Notes under the pieces: generated by a model | What the model saw: only the letters and a program-made list of their open reading frames with translations | What the model was told of the DNA's origin: nothing | Database searches by the model: none | Shown here: positions 8,646-17,609 of the stretch, one piece after another | How the letters are laid out: every line of letters starts with the position of its first letter | Numbering within the stretch: the first letter of the stretch is position 1 | Translations under genes and position numbers: made by a program | Origin: DAHUXT01 sp036378295 | GTDB lineage: Bacteria > Chloroflexota > Ktedonobacteria > Ktedonobacterales > JADMIN01 | Direction: 5' to 3' | Assembly (NCBI GenBank): GCA_036378295.1 | Contig: DASUWS010000203.1 | Coordinates: 44,339-108,338 of the forward strand | Length of the DNA: 64,000 bases

Positions 8646-9971
8646 ATGGACCACACGGCGTCATCTTCGACCCACCGCGAACATACTCCGGCACACAATT
8701 TCGCCGAGGCGGCAGGCATTCCAGAGTCTTCAGGTATCTCTCCCCATGCTGAGCACGTGACAGGTCGGTGGCGTTCGCTGCTCGTCTTTGCTCTGATCTT
8801 CTTTGTCGGCATCAACCTGCGCACCGTCATCCTGGCCATCGCGCCCATCTTGCCCCTGATCCAGCGCGACCTGCGTCTCTCCTATACCGCGACAGGACTG
8901 CTGACCTCGCTGCCACTCCTGCTCATGGCGGGTTTCGCCCTGCCCTCCGGGCTGCTGGCGGGACGCCTCGGTGGGCGGCGCATCGTGGGGCTGGGGTTGA
9001 CGCTGCTGGCGGTGGGTGCGGTACTGCGGGGCCTCTGGCCAGCGGTGCTGCCGCTCTATATCTTCACTGTGCTCTTGAGCCTGGGCATTACACTGGTGCA
9101 GACGACCGTGCCGGTGCTCGTACGTCAGTGGTTTCCGACGCGTATTGGCCTGGCCGCCGCGCTCTTCACCGATGGACTGATCCTGGGAGAGACGCTTGGC
9201 GCCGCATTTACCCTGCCAATCATGCAGCGCTTCCTCGGACCCGACGGCTGGCCAGGCACGATGCTCTTCTGGGCCGCGCCAACCGTGCTTGCGCTGGCGC
9301 TCTGGCTTTTCTTTGCGCCGCCCGCCGCCGCGACGCTCCCCGCGCGATCCGCCGCTCAGGGTCAGGCAGCACGAGCGCGGGAATCTGCCGCGCCACGCCG
9401 CCGGGTGAACGCGCTGCACCTGGGCATCCTGCTGGGCTCCGGCAGCCTGATCTATTTTGGCATGAACGCCTGGATCTCACCGTACAATGTCGCCATCGGC
9501 GCGAGCAAAGCCACGCCGCTTGCCCTGGGCGTGCTCAATGCCATCCAGTTGCCGGTGGGCCTTTCGCTCCTCCCCTTCGCGCAACGGCTGGCGGGCCGCC
9601 GCTGGCCGTTCCTGGTTGCTGGGAGCGTCTGCCTGGTAGCGATCTTCGGCTGGGTCTTCTCCCCGGTCGCCTGGCAGCCTTTCTGGGCCGCATGGCTCGG
9701 CGCCAGTTCGTCGTTCGTCTTTGTGCTGGGCATTGCTCTGCCCTCACTGCTGGCCGACCGCGCATCCGTCGCCCGGCTGGCGGGCGCGACCCTCACGATC
9801 AGCTATGGCGTCGCGTTTCTTGGTCCGCTGCTTGGCGGCTCCTTCTGGGACCTCACCCACCTGCCACAGTGGGCGTTTGCCCCCGTCAGCATCGCTGGCT
9901 TGCTCTTGATCGTCCTCGGCGCGATGCTTCCCTCGCGGACAAACTTCGGCCTGGTTGACGAAGCGAAGTAA
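8646..9971 (+). CDS. MFS transporter, CynX/NimT type
   Basis: A 441-aa major facilitator with about 12 hydrophobic segments spread from residue 45 to the end. The opening of the membrane domain (GINLRTVILAIAPILPLI) and the early QRDLRLSYTATGLLTSLPLL match the cyanate permease/nitroimidazole-resistance (CynX/NimT) group. The start at 8646 is chosen because GAGGAG precedes it; the longer frame from 8433 has a low-quality sequence and no ribosome site. The first 45 residues are polar and cytoplasmic. Substrate cannot be inferred, and no cyanase gene is nearby. Confidence 0.85.
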   Translation: MDHTASSSTHREHTPAHNFAEAAGIPESSGISPHAEHVTGRWRSLLVFALIFFVGINLRTVILAIAPILPLIQRDLRLSYTATGLLTSLPLLLMAGFALPSGLLAGRLGGRRIVGLGLTLLAVGAVLRGLWPAVLPLYIFTVLLSLGITLVQTTVPVLVRQWFPTRIGLAAALFTDGLILGETLGAAFTLPIMQRFLGPDGWPGTMLFWAAPTVLALALWLFFAPPAAATLPARSAAQGQAARARESAAPRRRVNALHLGILLGSGSLIYFGMNAWISPYNVAIGASKATPLALGVLNAIQLPVGLSLLPFAQRLAGRRWPFLVAGSVCLVAIFGWVFSPVAWQPFWAAWLGASSSFVFVLGIALPSLLADRASVARLAGATLTISYGVAFLGPLLGGSFWDLTHLPQWAFAPVSIAGLLLIVLGAMLPSRTNFGLVDEAK

Positions 9972-9999
9972 ATCCGCCTGGTCAGCCCCACTGATCGCC

Positions 10000-10023
10000 A
10001 GGCGGCTCACAGATGAGCCGCCT
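10000..10023. terminator. Perfect 10-bp hairpin after the MFS gene
   Basis: AGGCGGCTCA and TGAGCCGCCT pair perfectly around a CAGA loop, 29 nt after the MFS stop. No T run follows, so it may stabilise the transcript end or need Rho. Confidence 0.55.
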
Positions 10024-10185
10024 GTAGCTCATGTATAATAGCAAGCGCTATCCCCCGGAGCAGTAGGTCAATACAACGGCAACCGTACCTATACCTTTGG
10101 AGCGGCAGCGCTGGAAGCATCAGGTTCTTCATGACACCTTCGGGTGCCAACGCTGCCGTGGAGTTTGAGTGGAGGGAGATGCCTC

Positions 10186-10662
10186 GTGAATCGTACACTG
10201 CGCATGCTCGCTATCATTGCCCTCGCCTGTCTTGGCCTCTTCTTTCTCCTGTCCCAGGTCCCGTTCTACAGGGGAACCCAAATCGCAACATCTTCAGACG
10301 GTGGAGACCTGATCCTTCCAGTGCTGCCCGCATTGCTGGTAAATCTTGTCGGGCAGACCATTTTCGCCTTCTGCCTCGGCGTCGGTGTGGCTGCGCTCGT
10401 TGCCTGTGTCCAACGGCGGCAGTGGAGGTGGGTCGTGGGACTGGTAGCGCTGCTTCTCGTGGCCGCCAATGGGTCTTATCTCATCCTTGAGCTTGCGCCG
10501 CTCCTTGGTGGACGGTTCCTGGTGTACTCGTTCGCGCCCTTTGTGGCCCTGGTTCCCGAAGCGCTCCCCCCACTCGCTGTCATAGCCTATACCCTGTCCC
10601 CTCTCGGCGACTTCCCCGGCCAATTCAGCCCGTCTCCATCAGCGACAGAAAACGTGGTGTGA
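10186..10662 (+). CDS. Small four-helix membrane protein, unknown
   Basis: A 158-aa protein with hydrophobic segments at about 5-25, 45-75, 88-107 and 115-140, and a short polar tail. I do not recognise the family. GTG at 10186 is preferred because GGAGGGAG lies 8 nt before it. A TATAAT box at 10034-10039 could be its -10. It is followed 143 nt later by the RNHCP gene on the same strand. The location is presumably the cytoplasmic membrane. Confidence 0.6.
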   Translation: MNRTLRMLAIIALACLGLFFLLSQVPFYRGTQIATSSDGGDLILPVLPALLVNLVGQTIFAFCLGVGVAALVACVQRRQWRWVVGLVALLLVAANGSYLILELAPLLGGRFLVYSFAPFVALVPEALPPLAVIAYTLSPLGDFPGQFSPSPSATENVV

Positions 10663-10805
10663 TATCTGCGTGAATGGCGGCAGCCCGGCCGGTGGGAGAG
10701 CATCCCTCCCCGCGACTTGACGCCGTAGCCTTGTGGGCAATACCATACCGGATGGCGCAAAACAGAACGGGGCGCGTGAATCAGTCACCCAGGCGGGAGC
10801 AACGC

Positions 10806-11240
10806 ATGGCAAAACATGGGGCACGAGGCAGCCGGAACGCGCGAGATACCCGGCGGCGCGACGCCCGTTATGGCCGGAACGCTCCGCCCGGCCCCAACCC
10901 GCAAGATCAGAGCTTTACCTGTGGCCACTGCCAGCGTTTTGTCGGGCCGCTCCCCAGCGGCGGGCATCACCGCAACCATTGCCCCTACTGCCTCTACTCG
11001 CGCCATGTCGACGCGGTGAAGTCTGGCGACCGGCTGAGCGGCTGCGGTGGCATAATGGCGCCCATCGGTGCGTTCCAGCGGCCCAATGGCGAGCATGTCA
11101 TCGTCCATCGCTGCGAGCGCTGTGGCTTCGAGCGCTTCAATCGCATCCAGGCAGACGACGATTTCGATCTCGTGCTCTCGCTGCCCGTCGTCCCGCCACG
11201 CTCGGCAAAACCGCCGACCAACGAGACGCCCGCCGAATGA
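10806..11240 (+). CDS. RNHCP domain zinc protein
   Basis: A 144-aa protein whose centre matches the RNHCP domain: FTCGHCQRFV (two cysteines), RNHCPYCLYSRHVD (the motif that names the family), GCGGIMAPIGAF, and HRCERCGFERFNRIQADDDFD. The cysteine pairs should bind zinc, and the fold relates to ribosomal-protein-like zinc ribbons. The first 30 residues are very basic (Arg/Lys/Asn), which suggests RNA binding. ATG at 10806 is preferred because GGGAG precedes it. The gene sits 27 nt upstream of pyrF and may be cotranscribed with the pyrimidine genes. Function is not established for the family. Confidence 0.85.
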   Translation: MAKHGARGSRNARDTRRRDARYGRNAPPGPNPQDQSFTCGHCQRFVGPLPSGGHHRNHCPYCLYSRHVDAVKSGDRLSGCGGIMAPIGAFQRPNGEHVIVHRCERCGFERFNRIQADDDFDLVLSLPVVPPRSAKPPTNETPAE

Positions 11241-11267
11241 ACAACTGAACAGACAGGAGAAGGCATC

Positions 11268-12164
11268 GTGACCGACGCGATATCCGCCACGGCAGGGACC
11301 GGAGGCTTTCTGGAGAAGGTGCGACGCCGCTGGCACGATGGGCGAACGTTGCTCTGTATCGGGCTGGACCTGGAGCTGGATAGGCTGCCGGAAGCACACA
11401 AAGGTAGCGGTAGCAGCGGCGGCGATGTCGAGACAGCGTTTTTCGCTTTCAATGCCGCCATCATAGATGCCACCGCCGATCTCGTCTGTGCTTACAAGCC
11501 GAACGCCGCCTTCTATGAGCGCCATGGCGCCGCGGGCTGGAATGCGCTCGCCCGCACCATCGCCTACATCCACAGCCGCTACCCGGATATACCTGTGCTG
11601 CTGGACGCCAAGCGCGGCGATATCGGCAGCACCGCCGAGGCTTATGCCGCTGCGATCTTCGATACGCTGGGCGCCGATGCCGTCACGCTGCATCCTTACC
11701 TTGGCGGCGACGCGCTGCAGCCGTTCCTGAAGCGGGCCGACCGGGGCTGCTTCATCCTCGTCCACACGTCGAATCCCGGCGCGGACGAGTTCCAGCATCT
11801 CACGGTACACGCGAGCGGGGAAGTGATGGCGCAGCCGCTCTACATAGCGGTGGCGCGGACCGTGGCACACGACTGGAATACCAATGGCAACTGCGGACTG
11901 GTGGTTGGCGCGACCTATCCGGAGCAGATTCGGATGGTGCGCCAGGCGGTGGGCGATCTGCCGCTGCTGATACCGGGCATCGGCGCGCAGGGCGGCGATC
12001 TCGCCGCGTCGGTCACTGGCGGGTTGGACAACCAGGGCGCTGGCCTGCTCCTCAGCGCGTCGCGCAGCGTCATCTACGCGTCGGGTGGCGCGGACTTCGC
12101 CGAGGTGGCCCGGGGCGAGGCCCAGCGATTGCGCGAGGCTATTGAGGGGTTACGAAGGCAGTGA
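11268..12164 (+). CDS. pyrF: Orotidine 5'-phosphate decarboxylase (type 2)
   Basis: PyrF converts OMP to UMP, the last step of de novo pyrimidine synthesis, in the cytoplasm. At 298 aa it is of the longer type 2 family found in mycobacteria and many Chloroflexota. The catalytic Asp-Lys-Asp array is D113, K115, D118 in LLDAKRGDIGST; K115 is the proton donor. CIGLDLELDRLP at 30-41 is the first substrate loop, and LLIPGIGAQGGD is the phosphate-binding segment. The GTG start follows AGGAGAAGG. It leads the cluster with pyrE and pyrD. Confidence 0.95.
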   Translation: MTDAISATAGTGGFLEKVRRRWHDGRTLLCIGLDLELDRLPEAHKGSGSSGGDVETAFFAFNAAIIDATADLVCAYKPNAAFYERHGAAGWNALARTIAYIHSRYPDIPVLLDAKRGDIGSTAEAYAAAIFDTLGADAVTLHPYLGGDALQPFLKRADRGCFILVHTSNPGADEFQHLTVHASGEVMAQPLYIAVARTVAHDWNTNGNCGLVVGATYPEQIRMVRQAVGDLPLLIPGIGAQGGDLAASVTGGLDNQGAGLLLSASRSVIYASGGADFAEVARGEAQRLREAIEGLRRQ

Positions 12165-12371
12165 GGATGAGGCTAGAGATAATGAGACCTCCGCGGCACG
12201 CATACCGCCGCTCATCCCGATCGTTCAGCAATCACTCCAATGGCGAGCAGATACGGTGCAGGCAGGATTGGCCGCGGGTCTTCAGTCTGCGGCGGGGGAA
12301 CTCTTGCACCCAACCATCCATGTCGATGAACAGAGTCGACGGCAACAAGATAGATGAATGGGGTACACCAG

Positions 12372-13022
12372 ATGAGCGATGAAATGACAATGACCGCGAC
12401 ACAGCGGGCGTTTGCCGATGCGCTGCTGGAATGCGGCGCGGTGAAGTTCGGCGCGTTCCGTCTGAAGCTGCACGAGCGCGAGCCGGATGCGCCGCTCTCG
12501 CCCATTTATGTGGATTTGCGTGTGCTGCGCTCCTGGCCCGACGCCATGGATAGAGCCGTCGCCGTCCTCAAGGAGATGATCGACGCGAAGCAGCTCGCAT
12601 TCACTCGCTACGCCGACATTCCCATGGCCGCGACGCCGCTGGTCGCCATCCTGATGTACCAGACGCGCGTTCCGATGATTACGCCGCGTGAGGCCAAGAC
12701 GCATGGCATCGCGGGTACGATCAACGGCGACTTCTCGCTGGGCGAGACGGTGCTGGTCATCGACGATCTGGTGACGCACGCCGATAGCAAGCTCGAAGCA
12801 ATCCGCGTGCTCGAAGCCAATGGCCTGAACGTGCGGGATGTCGCCGTGCTGATTGACCGCGAGCAGGGCGCCCCAGAGCAACTTGCCGCCGCTGGATACA
12901 CGCTGCACGCCGCGCTCAAACTCAGCCAGCTTCTGGCATACTGGCGCGATTCCAGCGCGATTGACGAGGCCACCTTCGAGCGCGTGCGCGCCTATCAGGC
13001 CGCGAATCAGGCAAAATCGTGA
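12372..13022 (+). CDS. pyrE: Orotate phosphoribosyltransferase
   Basis: PyrE couples orotate with PRPP to give OMP. The 13-residue PRPP-binding loop is visible as VLVIDDLVTHADSK, and KFGAFRLKLHE near residue 25 is the orotate-side segment. Length (216 aa) is normal. ATG at 12372 is preferred over 12354, because only the former has a G-rich stretch (GGGG) at the right distance; the difference is six residues. Its TGA overlaps the GTG of pyrD by four bases, so translation is coupled. It lies 207 nt after pyrF. Confidence 0.93.
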   Translation: MSDEMTMTATQRAFADALLECGAVKFGAFRLKLHEREPDAPLSPIYVDLRVLRSWPDAMDRAVAVLKEMIDAKQLAFTRYADIPMAATPLVAILMYQTRVPMITPREAKTHGIAGTINGDFSLGETVLVIDDLVTHADSKLEAIRVLEANGLNVRDVAVLIDREQGAPEQLAAAGYTLHAALKLSQLLAYWRDSSAIDEATFERVRAYQAANQAKS

Positions 13023-14125
13023 TCTACCGCCGCCTGCTGCGCCCCATCCTCTTCAACGTCGCCGGACGCGATGCCGAGGCCATCCATGAGCGGGTGCTGG
13101 GGATGCTGGCGCGCGTCTCAGCCTCGCCTGCGATGACGCGGGCGCTCGCACGGTTCGCGGCAATGGCCTGGCCCGGCGACCTGGGGCGCGAGCGCGAGGT
13201 CTTTGGCCTGCGCTTCCCCCATCCCATCGGGCTGGCGGCTGGCTTCGACAAGAACGCGCGCGCTGTTCCAGCGCTGGCGGCGCTCGGCTTCGGCTTCGTC
13301 GAGATCGGCACCATTACCCGCTTCGCGCAGCCGGGCAATCCACGCCCGCGCCTCTTTCGCATCACCAGCGATCAGGCGCTCATCAATCGCATGGGCTTCA
13401 ACAATGACGGCGCGGATGTCATCGCCAAACGGCTCGCCCAACTGCCCAGTGCATCTGTGCCGCTGGGCGTCAGTCTGGGCAAATCAAAGGCGACGCCGCT
13501 CGAAGATGCTGTCAGCGATTATCTGGCCTCGCTCGAACGGCTCTATCTCTGGGCCGATTACTTCGCCGTCAACGTCAGCTCGCCCAACACGCCGGGACTC
13601 CGCGCCCTCCAGGAACGCGACCGGTTAGATACCCTGTTGGCGGCGCTCCAGGCGCGGTTGCGCGAACGCGCGGAGGCGGATGGCGAGCGCCCGAAGCCAC
13701 TGCTGGTGAAGGTTGCCCCAGATCTGGACGAGGCAGCGCTGGATGAGGTGGTTGAGGTATGTCTGGCGCGCGGAGCCAGCGGCCTGATCGCGGTCAACAC
13801 TACCACCAGCCGCGATGGCCTGAGCGCCGCCGTCCCCGCTGCTCTGCGCGATGAGCCAGGGGGACTGAGCGGGCGCCCATTACATGCCCGCGCCGTCGCG
13901 GTGGTGCGTACGCTGGCGCATCGGAGCGAGGGTCGCCTGCCGATCATTGGCTGCGGCGGCATTTTCACCGTGGACGACGCGCAGCGGATGCTCGATGTGG
14001 GCGCGTCTCTGCTCCAGCTCTATACGAGCTTCATCTACGAAGGTCCGGGCATCGCCCGCCGCCTGGCGCACCTGCTGGCGCAGCGCGAGGCGCGTACACA
14101 ATCGCTACCACTCGGCGATGCCTGA
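13019..14125 (+). CDS. pyrD: Dihydroorotate dehydrogenase (quinone), class 2
   Basis: PyrD oxidises dihydroorotate to orotate with FMN and passes electrons to quinone at the membrane. Class 2 features are seen: an N-terminal helical part (1-60) for membrane contact, GLAAGFDKNA (71-80), NRMGFNND (123-130), and NVSSPNTPGLR with S188 as catalytic base instead of the cysteine of class 1. FMN-phosphate binding is at IGCGGIFTVDDA and near LQLYTSFIYEGP. Length of 368 aa is typical. The GTG start overlaps the pyrE stop as GTGA. Confidence 0.96.
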   Translation: MIYRRLLRPILFNVAGRDAEAIHERVLGMLARVSASPAMTRALARFAAMAWPGDLGREREVFGLRFPHPIGLAAGFDKNARAVPALAALGFGFVEIGTITRFAQPGNPRPRLFRITSDQALINRMGFNNDGADVIAKRLAQLPSASVPLGVSLGKSKATPLEDAVSDYLASLERLYLWADYFAVNVSSPNTPGLRALQERDRLDTLLAALQARLRERAEADGERPKPLLVKVAPDLDEAALDEVVEVCLARGASGLIAVNTTTSRDGLSAAVPAALRDEPGGLSGRPLHARAVAVVRTLAHRSEGRLPIIGCGGIFTVDDAQRMLDVGASLLQLYTSFIYEGPGIARRLAHLLAQREARTQSLPLGDA

Positions 14126-14163
14126 CATTCCCCCAAAGGCACATGGGGTACACCTTCGCTGAT

Positions 14164-15726
14164 CTAGCTCTTGTCCTCATGGTGGGACGCGCGACGGGCA
14201 AGCGCATTGGTGATAGCGGCAAACTCATCCCATGGGGTCTCGACAGTCCCATATGCCATCGAGCGCTCGTGCGCTTTCCCGCAGCAAATAACGAGATCAC
14301 CCGGACGCGCCAGCTCTATGGCGGTATCAATGGCCTCCTGCCTGTCTGGAACGCGGAAGAAATCAGCACCTTCCTGTTTGCCGTTGGCGGTCATTCCAGA
14401 TGCGATCTCTTCGATAATTGCGTTGACATCTTCAGTCCTTGGATCTTCCGCCGTCAGAATGGCAAGATCAGCCGCGCAAGCAACTTCACCCATAAGGCGG
14501 CGCTTCTGAACATCACGCAGACCGGCTGAGCCGAATACGAGAATGACTCGCCCCGCTGAGTGGAGCAACGCCCGAGCCGTCACGATGACCTGCGCAAGCG
14601 AGTTCGGGGTATGCGCAAAATCGACCGCTACATCGAACTGCCCCTGGTGGACATATTCCATTCGGCCCTTGACCCGATGGACTGACTGCAATCCGCGCAC
14701 AATATCTTCCAGTTGTGCCCCTAGCGCAATGCCAGCTCCGGCGGCTGCCAGGGCATTAGCGACATTGAACGTACCGATTTGCGCGAGTTGAACGTCCGTC
14801 TCTCCCAGGGGGGTACTCAGATGGAAATGCGTCCCCTCATGACTCACACGAATCTCGCTGGCTGTGACCATGGCTTCTCCATCTGAGCCAGCGGCATACG
14901 TAATCGTCTGGTCTGCTGCGATTTCCCGCAGAAACGGGTACGACCGATCTTCGCTATTGAGGATGCTGCTCTTGGGAATCCCTGGCTTGCGCTGAGACGT
15001 GCTGAGGGATTGGAACAAGCGAGCTTTCGCCTGCATATAACGCTCCCAGGTTCCATGCCAGTCCAGATGCTCATGGGTAATGTTGGTGACAACGGCAACA
15101 TCGTAGTCGATGTAGGCGACGCGCTCCTGATCCAGCGCGTGGGAGGTCGTCTCCAGCACGACCGCCTGGCATCCTGCCTGTTCCATCCGCGCAAGATACC
15201 CTTGAAGGTCGAACGCTTCAGGGGTTGTCGTGTGGAAACCCGTGTCGAGCGCTTCGTTGCCGATATATGCCGCAATAGTAGAGATCAACCCGGTTTGCAG
15301 GCCGTGAGCGGAGAGAATGCCATGGATGTAGGTGGATGTTGTGGTCTTGCCATCCGTTCCCGTGACCCCTACGACGGTCATACGATGGGTGGGGAAGTTG
15401 TAAAACGCTGAGGATAGTAAGGCAAAAGCGCGGCGACCGTCCTGGACCTGCCAATAGGGTACGGGCGATCCAGCAAGCGCAGGGAGTTCCGCTCGGGGCA
15501 GTTCCCCGACGATAGCGACTGTCCCGGCGCTCAAAGCATTGGCGATGTAGCGATGTCCGTCAGTGCCTTGTCCCTTGCGCGCGACGAAGATGCTGCCGCT
15601 CTGCACCTGGCGCGAGTCTTCGGCGATACTGGTGATTCGCGTTTCTTCAGAGAGAGGCGCATCCGTCGATAAATCTCCCCATGCCTTCGGGAGCCGTAGC
15701 AATAACGTACGCAGCAAGAGTGCCAT
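14164..15726 (-). CDS. murE: UDP-N-acetylmuramyl-tripeptide synthetase MurE
   Basis: MurE adds the third amino acid to UDP-MurNAc-L-Ala-D-Glu in peptidoglycan synthesis. Order: N-terminal uridine-binding domain (1-110), ATP-binding centre with P-loop VTGTDGKTTTS (121-131), and C-terminal ligase domain. TTPEAFDLQ and the TNITHEHLDWHGT segment are typical. The amino-acid specificity loop, which reads DNPR in meso-diaminopimelate enzymes, reads EDPR here (427-430), so the third residue is uncertain; some Chloroflexota have ornithine there. GKAHE replaces the common GKGHE. It lies 51 nt after the YfiH homologue on the same strand. Confidence 0.94.
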   Translation of the reverse strand: MALLLRTLLLRLPKAWGDLSTDAPLSEETRITSIAEDSRQVQSGSIFVARKGQGTDGHRYIANALSAGTVAIVGELPRAELPALAGSPVPYWQVQDGRRAFALLSSAFYNFPTHRMTVVGVTGTDGKTTTSTYIHGILSAHGLQTGLISTIAAYIGNEALDTGFHTTTPEAFDLQGYLARMEQAGCQAVVLETTSHALDQERVAYIDYDVAVVTNITHEHLDWHGTWERYMQAKARLFQSLSTSQRKPGIPKSSILNSEDRSYPFLREIAADQTITYAAGSDGEAMVTASEIRVSHEGTHFHLSTPLGETDVQLAQIGTFNVANALAAAGAGIALGAQLEDIVRGLQSVHRVKGRMEYVHQGQFDVAVDFAHTPNSLAQVIVTARALLHSAGRVILVFGSAGLRDVQKRRLMGEVACAADLAILTAEDPRTEDVNAIIEEIASGMTANGKQEGADFFRVPDRQEAIDTAIELARPGDLVICCGKAHERSMAYGTVETPWDEFAAITNALARRASHHEDKS

Positions 15727-15777
15727 CTAACAGACCCGCTTCCATCTGAACGTACCCAACACAACACCAGTTACACC

Positions 15778-16617
15778 TTATACGAGACCCAACACGACCG
15801 CGAAACGTCCAGTATGCCCACCTTCCATCCTATGTGAGAAAAACAGATCCGTCCGGGATCCTGGGCAAAGGTCACTTACGGTGATGTGCTGGTCTGGAAT
15901 CCCCAGCTCTACCAGTTGAGCATGATTGGATGCCGCAAGATCCAGACGTAGCGACTCGCGCTCGATACCACTCTCCTCTTGAACGTTCACCGTGAGAAAG
16001 CGAGCGGTCTTACGGACGAAGGCATTGGCCTCGAATGCCTGGCGAACAGGCGCGTCTACTTCATAGCAGCAGGGGCCGATACTCGGCGCGATAGCTGCCA
16101 GAAGATCAGACGGTTTCGTGGCGTAACGTTCCCGCATCATTTCAAGCGTATTGCGCACAATGGCACCTTGCGTTCCACGCCAACCAGCGTGGGTCAGGCC
16201 AATAGCCCGGTGAACGGGATCAACGAGCATGACAACCGCGCAATCAGCGACGGCCCAGAACAAGCCAATACCGCGCACTTGCGTGATAAACGCGTCGCAT
16301 CCCTCAGGCAGGATATTCGCGGCTGGCGCGCGCCAATCAATGTCCTGCGCCGTCACTTCGCGCACGGAGCTGCCCTGTAATGGTCGTGTTCCCACGAGCA
16401 CGGGTTGGCCAGGGAGAGTGGCACGTATCCGCCGATAGTTTTCGGCACGCGCCGCGGGATCATCCTGCGTGGTGGGTCCAGCATTCAACGTATGATACGG
16501 TGCGGAACTGACTCCGCCATAGCGTCCGAAGACGCCATGCGTCACCAGGTCGCTACGCATCCGCAGCGATTCAAACTGAAACCAGGTAATCTGCTCATTC
16601 TGATGCTGGATCATCAC
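15778..16617 (-). CDS. YfiH/PgeF-type polyphenol oxidase-fold protein
   Basis: A 279-aa member of the YfiH (laccase-domain, COG1496) family. Members are purine-nucleoside phosphorylase/deaminase-like enzymes, and E. coli YfiH (PgeF) keeps peptidoglycan stem peptides correct. Visible signatures are HGVFGRYGGVS, AVADCAVVML with C126, and THAGWRG with H143, two of the three expected zinc ligands. The first ligand histidine (normally in a GLHVGD-like motif) is a threonine here, T49 in NAGPTTQDD. A GTG or an ATG one codon later may start it; neither has a strong ribosome site. It precedes murE by 51 nt, which fits a role in wall precursor quality. Confidence 0.85.
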   Translation of the reverse strand: MMIQHQNEQITWFQFESLRMRSDLVTHGVFGRYGGVSSAPYHTLNAGPTTQDDPAARAENYRRIRATLPGQPVLVGTRPLQGSSVREVTAQDIDWRAPAANILPEGCDAFITQVRGIGLFWAVADCAVVMLVDPVHRAIGLTHAGWRGTQGAIVRNTLEMMRERYATKPSDLLAAIAPSIGPCCYEVDAPVRQAFEANAFVRKTARFLTVNVQEESGIERESLRLDLAASNHAQLVELGIPDQHITVSDLCPGSRTDLFFSHRMEGGHTGRFAVVLGLV

Positions 16618-16628
16618 GGATATGCTTT

Positions 16629-16967
16629 CTAGGCGATGCCAAAATCATCTATGGCGCGATTCAGTCCCAATCTACCATAGATTGTCCTTGCTTCTGCCAG
16701 GGCCGAAGCGCCACGAAGGGAGCCCGAGTCTGCTCGCAAGAGAAAAGCGCCCATGGCAACGAGCGCATCAGTGCGCCGCAATGGCCACTCACTCTTCTCT
16801 ACCAGGGCAAGACTCTGTTCCAAGAGTTCTTTGGCACGTGCACTATCCTGCCCTTTTTCGGCACAGAGCGCAAGCCCCCGCAGAGCTTGAATCTGCTCTA
16901 GTAGATACTCACTCTGCATGGCGAAGCGCAGCGTCGTGGCAAAGCACGTGCGAGAGCGACGACCCAA
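16629..16967 (-). pseudogene. Remnant of a TPR protein gene
   Basis: A 112-residue frame with two to three TPR-like helical pairs (YLLEQIQALRGLALCAEKG, KELLEQSLALVEKSEWPL, ALAEARTIYGRLGLNRAIDD; each a separate segment). This is the pattern seen at the C-terminal end of large TPR-containing regulators. There is no ribosome site at any possible start and the frame opens inside the secG promoter region, so it looks like the 3' end of a lost gene. It ends 11 nt before the YfiH homologue. It could still be a small expressed protein. Confidence 0.45.
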
Positions 16968-16980
16968 GAGGTGTAGCCAG

Positions 16981-17010
16981 TTGCGGGTTTTTGGCGGAGG
17001 GTGTTAAAAT
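16981..17010 (+). promoter_or_regulatory. Candidate promoter of secG
   Basis: TTGCGG and TAAAAT with an 18-bp spacer, about 100 nt upstream of the secG start. Predicted by eye. Confidence 0.45.
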
Positions 17011-17110
17011 AACATAGATGGTGTCTCGTATGACTTCCAGGGTTTGCGAGACGCTCGCAAGAGAGACAGAACGGAACGGTACGATTCGCAGCGAGAAGCG
17101 AGGGCGGCGC

Positions 17111-17353
17111 GTGGGCTTTTTCACACCATATCTTGCGGTTATTCAAATCGTCCAGATCATTCTCGGCGTTGCCCTGACTATCGCGATTCTGCTCCAGGCA
17201 CGCGGCGCCGGGCTTGGCAGCGTCTTTGGCGGCACTGGTACCGTCTTCAAGACCCGGCGTGGTATTGATCGGTTGCTTTTCCGCATGACCATCACCTTCG
17301 CCGTGCTCTTCTGTCTGGTATCTGCCCTGGGAGCGGCTGTCCCAGCAAAGTAG
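17111..17353 (+). CDS. secG: Preprotein translocase subunit SecG
   Basis: SecG is the small accessory subunit of the SecYEG channel. The 80-aa protein has two membrane helices (about 5-26 and 55-76) joined by the diagnostic loop LLQARGAGLGSVFGG followed by GTVFKTRRGIDRLLFRMT. Start GTG at 17111 is chosen because it gives the usual length and a GAGG site lies 7 nt upstream; the frame extends to 17018 but that extra part is charged and unlike SecG. It is monocistronic, with its own promoter-like sequence and an intrinsic terminator. Confidence 0.93.
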   Translation: MGFFTPYLAVIQIVQIILGVALTIAILLQARGAGLGSVFGGTGTVFKTRRGIDRLLFRMTITFAVLFCLVSALGAAVPAK

Positions 17354-17507
17354 CTGCCCTTGCCCGGCACGTCTGGCCCGCACTCGCTGCGGCGGACGGC
17401 TGGTCGCACCTGAACAACCATTCGGCGGCCAATGGCGCCGCTGGCGACGCGCACTCGGCAATGGTGCTGGAGGAGTCCGCGTAGTACGTCAAAAGCCGAG
17501 CAACGAA

Positions 17508-17538
17508 GCCCGACTTCTGCGGAAGGTCGGGCATTTTT
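17508..17538 (+). terminator. Rho-independent terminator downstream of secG
   Basis: Arms GCCCGACTTC and GAAGGTCGGGC form a 10-bp stem with one bulged G and a TGCG loop, followed by ATTTTTAT. It lies about 155 nt after the secG stop. Confidence 0.85.
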
Positions 17539-17609
17539 ATGCGCGATGACGCATGCCTTGCTCTGCTGCTGTGCTCATGGGTCGGGGTGGCTTCCCTGCA
17601 TGAGCCAGT

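Noticed and set aside
8768..9958. 396-residue frame in the second phase over the MFS gene
   Set aside because: Arg/Ala/Pro-rich out-of-frame reading; the MFS frame has clear membrane helices.
10785..11870. 361-residue minus-strand frame over RNHCP and pyrF
   Set aside because: Antisense to two recognised genes, no ribosome site.
17354..17507. Possible tRNA or small RNA after secG
   Set aside because: No acceptor, T-loop or anticodon arm could be drawn; only the terminator is solid.
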